Of a DNA stretch of 28,578 nucleotides, positions 7,195 through 15,202 are shown in pieces. The stretch lies in the NCBI GenBank assembly GCA_040386295.1, contig JAZKFR010000029.1, positions 1-28,578 on the forward strand. The letters run 5' to 3'. A model generated the notes under the pieces. It made no database searches and had not been told where the DNA came from. It saw only the letters and a list, made by a program, of their open reading frames with translations. The translations under genes were made by a program, and so were the position numbers. Position 1 is the stretch's first letter. Each line of letters opens with the position of its first letter. This DNA is from JAZKFR01 sp040386295 (lineage in GTDB: Bacteria > Pseudomonadota > Gammaproteobacteria > Burkholderiales > Rhodocyclaceae).

Positions 7195-9294
7195 ATGAGC
7201 AACTCGGACGCAGGGGCAGGAGCACGAACAGACGCAGAGGAAATCAAAGCCGCGCCGCAGCTGAAAGAAAAATTGCGCAAACTGGGTTTGTTATCGACGC
7301 GCGATTTGTTGCTCCATCTGCCGCTACGCTACGAAGACGAAACACGTCTGAGCACGCTGAAGACAGCAGTGGTAGGCAGCAGCGTGCAGATACAGGGGCG
7401 TTTGCTCGAAGTTTCGCTGCACAGCAGCGGACGGCGTCAGCTGCTGTGTCGGCTGCAAGAGGAGCACGATCAGAGCAGCGAGCTGACCCTGCGTTTCCTC
7501 AATTTTTATGGCAGCCAAAGCAAAGAGCTGAACGCAGCCTGCACAAACAAAAGTTTGTTGCGCGTTTTTGGCGAAATTCGCGATGGCTTTTTTGGTGTGG
7601 AAATGGTGCATCCGCGCTATCGCGTCGTCAGCGCAGAAACGCCGCTAGCACCGTCGCTTACCCCGGTTTATCCCAGCACAGCGGGCGTCTCGCAAAACGC
7701 CTTGCGCAAGCTGATTCAACCGGCGCTGAAGACGGCCGATCTAAGCGAGGTCATCGCGCCCGATTACTATCAGCGCCACGGCTTGCTCAGTTTTGCCGAC
7801 GCGCTGAATCAACTGCACGCCCCGATTGCACACACTACGCAGACTGCACACACTACACTCAGCGCCTTAGAAGAAAGAACACACCCTGCTTGGCAACGCA
7901 TTAAATTCGACGAGCTGCTGGCGCAACAGTTGTCGCTGCGCCGCGCTTATTTGGCACGCCGGCAAATCGGCGCACCCATCCTGGGGATGACGTCGCGCCT
8001 GAGCCAGCAATTAGTCAGCGCCCTACCCTTCGCGCTGACCGCCGCGCAGCAACGCGTTAGCCAAGAAATTGCGCACGACCTGGCGCAGCCCTACCCGATG
8101 CAAAGATTGCTCCAGGGCGACGTTGGCAGCGGCAAAACCATCGTCGCCGCGCTCGCCGCCTGCCAGGCGATTGAATCCGGCTATCAAGCCGCCTTGATGG
8201 CACCAACCGAGATTCTGGCCGAACAGCATTACCAAAAGCTGGATGCCTGTCTAAGGCCGCTCGGCGTCAGCCTGAGCTATCTGTCAGGCAGCCTCAAAAA
8301 ATCGCTCAAAAGCAGTATGCAGGCGCATACCGCAGGCGATGCACAGTTGGTCATCGGCACCCACGCGCTGATCCAAAGCAGCGTCGACTTTGCCCGTTTG
8401 GGCTTGGTCATCATCGACGAGCAACATCGTTTTGGCGTCGCTCAGCGCTTAGAACTCAGGCGCAAAGGCGGCAATCCACACCAACTGATGATGTCTGCAA
8501 CGCCGATTCCGCGCACCTTAGCGATGAGTTATTACGCCGACCTAGACGTTTCGCTACTCGACGAATTACCCCCCGGACGAACGCCGATTAGCACGCGTGT
8601 GATTTCAGACTTGCGGCGGCAAGAAGTGATCAACCGTCTGCGCGTTGCCGTTGGACATGGCCGGCAAGCGTATTGGGTTTGCCCACTGATTGAAGAGTCC
8701 GAAAAATTACAACTGCAAACCGCGATTGATACGCACGCGGCGCTTAGCGCAGAGCTCAGCAGCCTACGTATCGGCCTAGTGCATGGCCGACTCAAAGCAC
8801 AAGAAAAAGCCGAGACCATGGCCGCTTTTGCCGCTGGAGAGATCGATGTATTGGTTGCCACCACGGTGATCGAAGTCGGCGTAGACGTAGCCAACGCCAG
8901 CCTGATGGTGATCGAACACGCCGAGCGCTTCGGTTTATCGCAACTGCATCAGCTACGTGGTCGCGTCGGACGCGGCAAACACGATTCGGCATGCGTTCTG
9001 CTCTACCAGCAACCCCTCTCACGCCTAGCACGGGCAAGACTCAACATTATCTTTGCGCATACCGACGGCTTTGAAATCGCACGCCAAGACTTGAACCTGC
9101 GCGGCCCAGGCGAGTTTATTGGCAGCCGCCAATCCGGCGTGCCGCTCTTGCGCTACGCCGACCTCGAACAAGATGCAGCGCTCCTCGAGCCAGCGCGCGA
9201 ACTGGCCGAACGCTTGCTGGCAGAAGACCCAGACGGTGCCGAACGGCACCTCAAACGCTGGCTGGGCGAACGCGAAGAGTTGCTCAAGGCCTAA
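7195..9294 (+). CDS. recG: ATP-dependent DNA helicase RecG
   Basis: RecG is a monomeric double-strand translocase that remodels stalled replication forks and branch-migrates Holliday junctions. The 699-residue protein has the N-terminal wedge/OB-fold domain (about 1-200, including LLLHLPLRYEDETRL). The helicase core follows: Walker A GDVGSGKT (308-315), a DEQH box (408-411), SATPIPRTLA, VIEVGVDVANASLMVIEHAE and QLHQLRGRVGRG. The C-terminal LNLRGPGEFIGSRQSG is characteristic of RecG. The length is that of the family. The start ATG lies 23 bases after ridA and has only a weak ribosome-binding site, so coupling with ridA is likely. A short 18-bp duplication lies in the linker between the wedge and helicase domains. 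Confidence 0.96.
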   Translation: MSNSDAGAGARTDAEEIKAAPQLKEKLRKLGLLSTRDLLLHLPLRYEDETRLSTLKTAVVGSSVQIQGRLLEVSLHSSGRRQLLCRLQEEHDQSSELTLRFLNFYGSQSKELNAACTNKSLLRVFGEIRDGFFGVEMVHPRYRVVSAETPLAPSLTPVYPSTAGVSQNALRKLIQPALKTADLSEVIAPDYYQRHGLLSFADALNQLHAPIAHTTQTAHTTLSALEERTHPAWQRIKFDELLAQQLSLRRAYLARRQIGAPILGMTSRLSQQLVSALPFALTAAQQRVSQEIAHDLAQPYPMQRLLQGDVGSGKTIVAALAACQAIESGYQAALMAPTEILAEQHYQKLDACLRPLGVSLSYLSGSLKKSLKSSMQAHTAGDAQLVIGTHALIQSSVDFARLGLVIIDEQHRFGVAQRLELRRKGGNPHQLMMSATPIPRTLAMSYYADLDVSLLDELPPGRTPISTRVISDLRRQEVINRLRVAVGHGRQAYWVCPLIEESEKLQLQTAIDTHAALSAELSSLRIGLVHGRLKAQEKAETMAAFAAGEIDVLVATTVIEVGVDVANASLMVIEHAERFGLSQLHQLRGRVGRGKHDSACVLLYQQPLSRLARARLNIIFAHTDGFEIARQDLNLRGPGEFIGSRQSGVPLLRYADLEQDAALLEPARELAERLLAEDPDGAERHLKRWLGEREELLKA
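7824..7859. repeat. 18-bp tandem duplication inside recG
   Basis: Two adjacent 18-base units (7824-7841 and 7842-7859) match at 15 positions around the shared core TGCACACACTAC. They encode IAHTTQ and TAHTTL in the linker before the helicase core. The duplication keeps the reading frame, so it is a tolerated in-frame insertion. Confidence 0.8.
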
Positions 9295-9373
9295 GCTTGA
9301 GACAAAGCGCGCATAAGACCCATAGGCTCGCTGCTTTACCCTCTCGGGCAGTCACAAAACGAAGCAGACGCTC

Positions 9374-9382
9374 TGCTAAAAT
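9374..9382 (+). promoter_or_regulatory. Candidate extended -10 ahead of the 857-codon gene
   Basis: TGCTAAAAT matches an extended -10 element (TG-N-TAAAAT) about 145 bases before the ATG at 9528. No convincing -35 accompanies it. It lies 80 bases past the recG stop and would separate the orphan gene from the ridA-recG transcript. Confidence 0.25.
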
Positions 9383-9480
9383 CGCCCGCCACTTGACTGA
9401 GCGACCGCTGGTTAACACAGACGCAGTGCACTCATTAAGTTGCATCACACCGCGCCGGACACATTCGCAACGCCCTGGCA

Positions 9481-9509
9481 ACTCAGAAAAACTCAGCAGA
9501 AAAACTCAG
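9481..9509. repeat. ACTCAG direct repeats in a leader
   Basis: ACTCAG occurs at 9481, 9491 and 9504. The 11-mer GAAAAACTCAG is repeated exactly at 9486-9496 and 9499-9509, just upstream of the ribosome-binding site of the next gene. Confidence 0.7.
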
Positions 9510-9527
9510 CCTTCGAAAGGAAACACC

Positions 9528-12101
9528 ATGTTCGGCTCTAACAGAATTGATATGACTGCTCCGTACACTGTCATGCCGCCGCATGAAAACCCGGCCTGGG
9601 GAAATGGCAGTGGAATGGCATACAGCGCCGTATCACTTGCAAACAGGACAAACGTTGAAGCGCAATGCGAGAGAGTAGTAGCCGCGATCACCCAGCACTT
9701 CGCTGGCCCTTATTACTACGGCGGTACTGACGTGATTTTGGCGACCGCGAATACGCTAGACAATGAGATCACAAGCGCGCTAAGTGATTCTTTCCCGCCT
9801 GGCTCAGTCAACCAGCATCCCGAACAAGGCGACAAAAGGCTAAGAGACTATGCCATCGCGACTGCCATGCACCTACTTGAGACCTTTAATCAGCAGCAAC
9901 CCGACGGGAGAGCACTAACAGAACGCGACGCACACACCCTTATCCTGCGCACGATTGGGGCGGTTTTTAAAATGTACCGTGACGCCTACTCACCCGAGTG
10001 GCAAGACGCTTGCTACGCTAGCTTCTACGAGACGCTACAAGCAAACATCGCAGCACAAAGTGCGGCAGGAAACAATCTTGTCGCAGCGATCGCCGAGCCC
10101 TTTCGTGCGCTCAAAGCACAAGCCACACCGTGGAAAACAGCAGCTGCACGAGCACTCCGTGTACCCCTAGGCGCACTGGGTTACTCAGCACAGAGCGCCG
10201 GCAAAAAATCGCCAGAAATCTGGCTGGCAGAAAAAACAGCCGCCATAAATCGATTAGCCGCAAGCGTATACGGATGCCGCACCCAAGCCACAGAGCACTC
10301 TGTGGCTGACTTCGAGTCTCAACTAAAAGCCTTTTTCGCGCCGCAAGCCGCCTCTGCGCAAGGCTTTGACCATCCCGGATTACCCAGCGCTTGCATCACA
10401 GAAGCCTTAGCTTATTCCCCCACGGCAGTGCAATACCTGCATGAACTCTTGCGCGCCGTGCCTACCCCTGCGCAACGCTCGATGATTTTGCGCGAAGTGA
10501 TCGCCAAGCAACATGGCGTGAGACTGGATCTACTACTCGCACCCGACGCTGTCACTGCTCTATTTAAACAGAAGAATCGCAATGGCTATGAGCTCGAGAA
10601 GGTTCGCGGACTGTCTTTAGCCATTTTTGAACTGCTCGACCCCGAACTGCAACTAGAAATGCTCGATCCCAATCGGCTAGCAGAGCTGCGCACGGAAAAA
10701 CCATTAGCCGATAAAAATCAGCAGCTCGGTTACAGAACGGTTTCAAGCAAAGAAATTTATGACCGCATGGGCTGCTGGAACCATAGTGCTTACTATCAAG
10801 AAGCTGTAGCCGCCATGCCACTGGCCGCGCAGGCGAGATTGTCGGCGAGTATGCAAGCATTTGAAGCGCAAAAAAGCGAAGACCGCTTCCGAGTCTTCAA
10901 CCAAAAAACTGTCGCCACACTCACGGCTTATGCTGCACAGCATGCAACTGAGCTAGAAACAGCATGCGACGAATTAGTTCAGTACTTTTCAGGGACAGCT
11001 GGGACATTGCCGGCTGAGCAGCAGAGCAATGCCGAAACTTCAAGCAAGGGAGGCATGTCGACTAGCGCAGAAAAAAACCTTGCTCCTCAAGCGCTAACGA
11101 GCAGGATTGCCAAGCTACAACAGCGCTTGCTCACACAGTCGACGGCGCAACGCGTTGCCGCATTACAGCCTGTAGTTAAAGCGGCACTGGCGTCGGGCAT
11201 ACCCAGCAACATCGACGCACTCGTCAGCCTGATCAGTCGGGTGCACCGCGAACCCGCTTGGAATCTAGAGGTCTACGTAGCGCTCACCGACCGGGAAGAA
11301 TTGTTCGCGCTATGTCCGCCCAATACCCTGCAAACTGCTTTTGCTGTGGCAAAAACACCAGAGCAAGGTGCCGCGCTGCTGAAGTCGCTTGCAGTCTTGT
11401 TCAATAAAATTCCTAATAGCTCTAATAGCCTCAGAGACGAACTCGTAGCCAGCTTAGGCGAGGGCTTAAACGCTGAGCTACAGCAATCATTGGCAGAGTT
11501 AAAAATAATGACTCAAAGCGGAGCAGAACGACCTATTTTTACCGACCTGTGGGGAAGGACGTCGATGAAAGAAACGCTCACAGTGCTTGAACAGCAACAC
11601 CCTACGATTTTCGTAAACCTACAACAAGCGCTAGCCGACAAGAAGGAAGACCTTATGGGCAATTTAAGCTTGACCATAAAAGCCATCGACCGCGCGCTCA
11701 CAACAGCGGCGGTAGGAGCAGTAGCAACGCAAGCCGATAACCCTGAACCTGTCAGGCTTAAGCAACTCAGAGCCTCTCTCAGCAGCGTTCTCCAACCTTA
11801 TGAGGAACGTCAAATAAAAACAGAGTCGAGCAGATTTAGCGAGCGTGAAATCATTGCAATCTTGGAACAAGCTCAAACGGGGACATCGATAGACGATCTA
11901 TGTCGAACAAATGGCATAAGCCGCGCAACGTATGACGAATGGCACAGCCGACAAGGCGGCATGAACCCCAGACTGAGACAACGCCTGCAAGCACTAGAGA
12001 GCGAAAAGCATCGGCTTGAAGAAGTAATCGCAGACGCGCAGCGCAAGGCCGAGGCTTTGAAAGCAAAGGAGTTGCAAGAATCTCTAGCGTACGCGTTCTA
12101 G
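9528..12101 (+). CDS. Orphan 857-aa helical protein fused to an IS3 OrfA-like DNA-binding tail
   Basis: I do not recognise the main body. GAAAGGAAAC precedes the ATG at 9528; the frame is open back to 9297 but that stretch looks like leader. There is no signal peptide or membrane segment. Residues 1-485 and about 520-760 are predicted by eye to be largely helical, joined by a Ser/Gln/Ala-rich linker (about 490-520). Residues 768-857 align without gaps to the OrfA subunit of IS3/IS407-type transposases: SRFSEREIIAILE, then DLCRTNGISRATYDEW (the helix-turn-helix), GGM, and a heptad-like RLQALESEKHRLEEVI zipper. OrfA proteins normally stand alone at about 88 residues and are followed by orfB; no orfB follows here. 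The protein may bind DNA, but its function is unknown. It is the first of three orphan genes on this strand. Confidence 0.8.
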   Translation: MFGSNRIDMTAPYTVMPPHENPAWGNGSGMAYSAVSLANRTNVEAQCERVVAAITQHFAGPYYYGGTDVILATANTLDNEITSALSDSFPPGSVNQHPEQGDKRLRDYAIATAMHLLETFNQQQPDGRALTERDAHTLILRTIGAVFKMYRDAYSPEWQDACYASFYETLQANIAAQSAAGNNLVAAIAEPFRALKAQATPWKTAAARALRVPLGALGYSAQSAGKKSPEIWLAEKTAAINRLAASVYGCRTQATEHSVADFESQLKAFFAPQAASAQGFDHPGLPSACITEALAYSPTAVQYLHELLRAVPTPAQRSMILREVIAKQHGVRLDLLLAPDAVTALFKQKNRNGYELEKVRGLSLAIFELLDPELQLEMLDPNRLAELRTEKPLADKNQQLGYRTVSSKEIYDRMGCWNHSAYYQEAVAAMPLAAQARLSASMQAFEAQKSEDRFRVFNQKTVATLTAYAAQHATELETACDELVQYFSGTAGTLPAEQQSNAETSSKGGMSTSAEKNLAPQALTSRIAKLQQRLLTQSTAQRVAALQPVVKAALASGIPSNIDALVSLISRVHREPAWNLEVYVALTDREELFALCPPNTLQTAFAVAKTPEQGAALLKSLAVLFNKIPNSSNSLRDELVASLGEGLNAELQQSLAELKIMTQSGAERPIFTDLWGRTSMKETLTVLEQQHPTIFVNLQQALADKKEDLMGNLSLTIKAIDRALTTAAVGAVATQADNPEPVRLKQLRASLSSVLQPYEERQIKTESSRFSEREIIAILEQAQTGTSIDDLCRTNGISRATYDEWHSRQGGMNPRLRQRLQALESEKHRLEEVIADAQRKAEALKAKELQESLAYAF

Positions 12102-12113
12102 CGATAGATTAGC

Positions 12114-12172
12114 GTGCAGCGGAGTTGTCGGCTGTTTGGCGCGAACATAACCGGCAATCGATCCCGCTGCAC
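12114..12172. other. 59-base compound hairpin behind the 857-codon gene
   Basis: The perfect arms GTGCAGCGG (12114-12122) and CCGCTGCAC (12164-12172) enclose TTGTCGG (12125-12131) paired with CCGGCAA (12151-12157, one G-U). Inside that, GTTTG (12134-12138) pairs with CGAAC (12142-12146, one G-U) around a GCG loop. That gives about 21 nested pairs starting 12 bases after a stop codon. No T-run follows directly, so it is not a standard intrinsic terminator. It could be a processing or stability hairpin, a structured RNA, or part of a mobile element. Confidence 0.7.
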
Positions 12173-12325
12173 CAGGTACCGACTTCTGCACCCATCACCT
12201 AGACGCGTTTTTCTCTGCTTATTTAATGCAATGGTGTCGGATGGAACTTTTTGCGCACACTCGTTACTAAATCATGGTGAGCAAAAATTTTTTGAGCATC
12301 ATGTTATTTAATCAAGGAGTGGGTC

Positions 12326-12667
12326 ATGCTAGGTCTCAACACAGGAAGCGGAGCGCGTAATTTAAAGGACATGCTGGGTACTCTCGATCTGGTTTTGCAC
12401 CCCTTACCTTTAATTCAATCAGCTGCCGGAACGACTGCTGACTTGGGAACAACATGCGTAAACAAGCTCGGTGTGCATGAAGATTCATTGTGCGCAGGCT
12501 TGATCCACTGCTTTGTCAACTTTCCTGGAAGCGTTCTTTTGAGTCGGGCTTATCAGCCAGCGGGCAACTTAGAGGCACATCCAGTGGATTTAGGCGGCAC
12601 GGCGCTAGTGCCGCCGAACGGAGGCATGGCAAACACGGCTTCTTTGCCAACGCCGTTGTCAGTATGA
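12326..12667 (+). CDS. Small orphan protein, 113 aa
   Basis: I do not recognise this protein. The evidence for a gene is a strong AAGGAG eight bases before the ATG and its position between two other orphan genes on the same strand. It begins MLGLNTGSGARNLKDMLG. It has moderately hydrophobic stretches around LDLVLHPLPLIQ (20-31) and LCAGLIHCFVNFPGSVLL (56-73) that are too weak or short to call membrane helices, and three cysteines. The end, PNGGMANTASLPTPLSV, is Gly/Pro/Ser-rich. There is no signal peptide with a clear cleavage site. An overlapping frame (12490-12747) is open but has no ribosome-binding site. A secreted or host-targeted role is possible by context only. Confidence 0.5.
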   Translation: MLGLNTGSGARNLKDMLGTLDLVLHPLPLIQSAAGTTADLGTTCVNKLGVHEDSLCAGLIHCFVNFPGSVLLSRAYQPAGNLEAHPVDLGGTALVPPNGGMANTASLPTPLSV

Positions 12668-12760
12668 AGTCAGACAGGCTGAAGAAAAATTTGCCATGCG
12701 CATGTATCCAACGCACGCATGTTGTTTTAATCAATCTAGTTTTTTAACGAGGAATAAAAA

Positions 12761-13249
12761 ATGGGTCCAGGAATAAGCAGCGCAGTAAGCCGTTTTTTTG
12801 GCTTAGGTGCTAAACCGGCTGGTGGTGTTGGAGAACCTGATCACAATGCAGCCCCAGGTCTTAAGGTGGGGTCGGACGGGGATAACCCATTCTCTTGCCC
12901 ACGGGCTGCCCGCGGTATATCGATCTCTGAGCTTCGTGAGAAAGAGAAGAAAAGAGCTGTAACACATGCTAATGCTCTGATCGTCTGCCTAAATAATGAG
13001 CACTCCCGTTTTCCGCAGAAAGAACCGTTTGCAGTACTCAATAGATGTGACAGGCACATTCAAGCACTTTCCAGGTCGATGGAGGCAGTAAAATTTTGCA
13101 GCGGATTTGATGATAAGGTGGCGCCAACTAAGGCGCCGGCAGTGCAAATACAGGAGGCGCAGCCGGTAGTACAAAAACAGGAGACGCAAAATAAAGCGCC
13201 GGTGGTGACACAGAAACCAGCTCACGACCTGCATTTCTTTTGGCTGTAA
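12761..13249 (+). CDS. Small orphan protein with Q/V-rich repeats, 162 aa
   Basis: I do not recognise this protein. ACGAGGAA precedes the ATG by six to seven bases. The N-terminus, MGPGISSAVSRFFGLGAK, is Gly-rich and amphipathic. The middle (about 52-120) is charged and probably helical, with ELREKEKKRAVTHANALIVC and a run containing CDRHIQALSRSMEAV. From about residue 123 the sequence is low-complexity with imperfect repeats (APAVQIQEAQ, PVVQKQETQ, APVVTQKPA). It ends abruptly in the aromatic DLHFFWL. No signal peptide or membrane helix is seen. A strong bidirectional terminator follows 67 bases after the stop, so this gene closes the locus. The arrangement of a short amphipathic start, helical middle and low-complexity tail recalls the 483-residue orphan at the window's left end in style, not in sequence. 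Confidence 0.6.
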   Translation: MGPGISSAVSRFFGLGAKPAGGVGEPDHNAAPGLKVGSDGDNPFSCPRAARGISISELREKEKKRAVTHANALIVCLNNEHSRFPQKEPFAVLNRCDRHIQALSRSMEAVKFCSGFDDKVAPTKAPAVQIQEAQPVVQKQETQNKAPVVTQKPAHDLHFFWL

Positions 13250-13316
13250 AATTTAAAAAAATTGTCAAGATTGACCTCCTCGCCAACGTCGAAAGAGGGA
13301 AATAAGCGACGCATAG

Positions 13317-13353
13317 AAAAAGCCCTGTAGAAAAACATCTACAGGGCTTTTTT
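13317..13353. terminator. Strong intrinsic terminator, probably bidirectional
   Basis: The perfect 10-bp stem AGCCCTGTAG / CTACAGGGCT (13321-13330 and 13339-13348) has an 8-base loop, a T-run to 13353 on the right and an A-run from 13317 on the left. It sits between convergent genes: the 162-codon orphan (plus) and the fadL-type gene (minus), whose stop is 14 bases away. It can serve both. Confidence 0.93.
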
Positions 13354-13366
13354 GCCGAGATAAAAC

Positions 13367-14716
13367 TTAGTACGAGAGCGAGTACTGTCCGCCAAACAGC
13401 CAGGCGCTGTCACGATAAGTTCCATTAACGACACCACGGGGAATCGTCTCACCGCTGGTTTGATCGTTGTTAATAGACGACTCTTTGAAGAACAAGCGAG
13501 CCAGGCCGAAATCGATTGCCGACTCTTTGCTTGGCTTCCACTGCCCGCCTACGGACAGCCAGAAACGGTTGTTATCAGGCAGCGATGTCATCCGGTAGTT
13601 TGCGTTTGGCACCGGCGTTTGATCGTAGGCGAGGCCGAACTTAGCCTTCCATGCGTCATTCACCGTGTAAGTGCTGCCTAAAGCAATACGCCAGGTGTTG
13701 CGGAAACGCGTGTCCAGAGTTTGCAGCGTCGTTCCGTCGGCGACACCAGAGGAATGAACGATGTTGACGTAAGGAATAGAAGACCAAGCCGTGCGCGACA
13801 GGTCGCCGAGCATGGTCCATTGTTCGCTCAATTTTTGGCTAACGCTGAGGATGAAGATGCTGGGCAATTCAAGCTCTGCCCGCACATCGCTGCTGACCCC
13901 TAGCGCGTTCAGCGCATTCATGGTCGCGATGCCACCCGCCGTACCGTCGTTGCTCAAGCCAACCAAGCCACTGGTTTTAAACTTCAAGGCAGAGCGGTAA
14001 GCGATACCCACCTTGGTCATCGGTGACAGGGTGAATAAAGCCCCCGCGTTCCAGCCGAGCGCTGTACCCGAGAGCTTAGTTTTGGCTTGTACAGACGATG
14101 TGCTGCCCGCGCTCAGGCCGACGGTACGTGTGTACTCGGCGTCTAGTTTTTGCCAATCCAAACCAAAACCAAACGAAAAAGCCTCGTTCACGCGGTAGGC
14201 CAAGGAGGGGTTGACGTTCAGGGTATTGACTGAAAATGCGGTCGATTGCGCAGCACCGGTCCATGGGCTGCTGTACTCAGTTTTCAAGCCGAACGGCGCG
14301 CTCACCCCAATGCCAAGATAAAGATCCGGTTGCACTGCCCACGCCAGGTAGGTGTTGGGCAACACAGCCAAATCGTGGCTCTGCAAACCGTTACCGCTCA
14401 AACTGCCGGTGGCTGAGCCGTTGTCTATAAAGCGATAGTCAGCATCAATAGCCACCGCACCTAATGAGAAAGAACGAGCAGGTAGCTGCGTCATGCCGGC
14501 TGGGTTAAAGAAAATCGTACTGGCGTTTTCGGCAACGGCAGCAGAACCCGCGTAGGCATTGCCCAAGCCGCTGGCATTTTGTTCAAGCAACTGAAAGCCA
14601 GCGGCTGCAGCCACATTCACCCCGCCAATTGAAGCGAGTAATGCGAATAATGTCTGCGACAGAGCGAGTACACAAGGACTCGCCAGTCGGCGTGGCGATT
14701 TTTTCATTTTCATCAT
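13367..14716 (-). CDS. fadL: FadL/OmpP1-type outer membrane transporter
   Basis: This is an outer-membrane beta-barrel of the FadL/TodX family, which lets long-chain fatty acids or other hydrophobic compounds diffuse into the cell. AAGGAG precedes tandem ATGs at 14716 and 14713; either may be used. A Sec signal peptide runs from MMKMKKSPRR through a hydrophobic core to an Ala-rich cleavage region at about residues 36-39. The mature part begins GFQLLEQNASGLGNAYAG and contains the family's NPAGM motif (FFNPAGMTQLP). Barrel strands follow and the protein ends QYSLSY with the C-terminal aromatic that outer-membrane proteins need. At 449 residues the length is normal. The substrate cannot be read from sequence. 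yciA lies 78 bases upstream on the same strand. Confidence 0.9.
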   Translation of the reverse strand: MMKMKKSPRRLASPCVLALSQTLFALLASIGGVNVAAAAGFQLLEQNASGLGNAYAGSAAVAENASTIFFNPAGMTQLPARSFSLGAVAIDADYRFIDNGSATGSLSGNGLQSHDLAVLPNTYLAWAVQPDLYLGIGVSAPFGLKTEYSSPWTGAAQSTAFSVNTLNVNPSLAYRVNEAFSFGFGLDWQKLDAEYTRTVGLSAGSTSSVQAKTKLSGTALGWNAGALFTLSPMTKVGIAYRSALKFKTSGLVGLSNDGTAGGIATMNALNALGVSSDVRAELELPSIFILSVSQKLSEQWTMLGDLSRTAWSSIPYVNIVHSSGVADGTTLQTLDTRFRNTWRIALGSTYTVNDAWKAKFGLAYDQTPVPNANYRMTSLPDNNRFWLSVGGQWKPSKESAIDFGLARLFFKESSINNDQTSGETIPRGVVNGTYRDSAWLFGGQYSLSY

Positions 14717-14794
14717 GATTCTCCTTACTTTGATAGACAAAAGACGGTGATCAACTTGGCCGGTCACGAGTATCGACGCGCTCAGCATAAAAAA

Positions 14795-15202
14795 TCAACG
14801 GTGCACTTCAAGATCAGGCAGCTCTCGCTTGACGCCTTGTTGGTCAATTGCAACATAGGTCAGCGTTGCCTCGGTGACTTTGACCGTAATCGGATCGGCA
14901 GGATTACGTTCGGCAAATACTTCTACGTTAACGCGTAGCGAGGTTCTACCCGTATGCACAATCTCGGCAAAAAAACTCAGCACATCACCGACGGAAACCT
15001 TTTGCTTGAATAAAAAAGCGTCAACCGAAACGGTCACTACCCGCCCACGAGCGCGACGCATCGCCGGAATAGCGCCAGCCAAATCGACCTGCGCCATGAT
15101 CCAACCACCAAAGATATCGCCATTCGGATTAACGTCTGCCGGCATCGGCATCACACGCAGCGTTGGCTGTTTATTCGGAAAATCATTAGGCGTTTCGGAC
15201 AT
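14795..15202 (-). CDS. yciA: Acyl-CoA thioesterase, YciA type
   Basis: This is a cytoplasmic hotdog-fold thioesterase that hydrolyses acyl-CoAs. The 135-residue protein aligns along its whole length with E. coli YciA: LRVMPMPADVNPNGDIFGGW contains the catalytic Asp region, followed by RGRVVTVSVDAFLFKQKVSV, VGDVLSFFAEIVHTGRTS and TEATLTYVAID. The ATG at 15202 is used here; a GTG two codons earlier (15208) is an alternative, and neither has a good ribosome-binding site. It may be co-transcribed with the fadL-type gene downstream, which would place fatty-acid uptake and acyl-CoA turnover in one unit. Substrate chain-length preference is not evident from sequence. Confidence 0.92.
   Translation of the reverse strand: MSETPNDFPNKQPTLRVMPMPADVNPNGDIFGGWIMAQVDLAGAIPAMRRARGRVVTVSVDAFLFKQKVSVGDVLSFFAEIVHTGRTSLRVNVEVFAERNPADPITVKVTEATLTYVAIDQQGVKRELPDLEVHR

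Noticed and set aside
9297..9527. 77-codon N-terminal extension of the 857-codon gene
   Set aside because: The frame is open, but it begins with TTG directly after the recG stop without a ribosome-binding site, while the ATG at 9528 has a good one. The translated stretch is basic and irregular, like leader DNA.
12114..12200. Possible OrfB remnant after the OrfA-like tail
   Set aside because: One frame reads QRSCRLFG and then RCTRYR, faintly like the start of IS3 OrfB, but the match is short, gapped and lies in the hairpin. It would need a profile search to be taken seriously.
12490..12747. 85-codon frame overlapping the 113-codon gene
   Set aside because: It has no ribosome-binding site and overlaps a frame that has a strong one.
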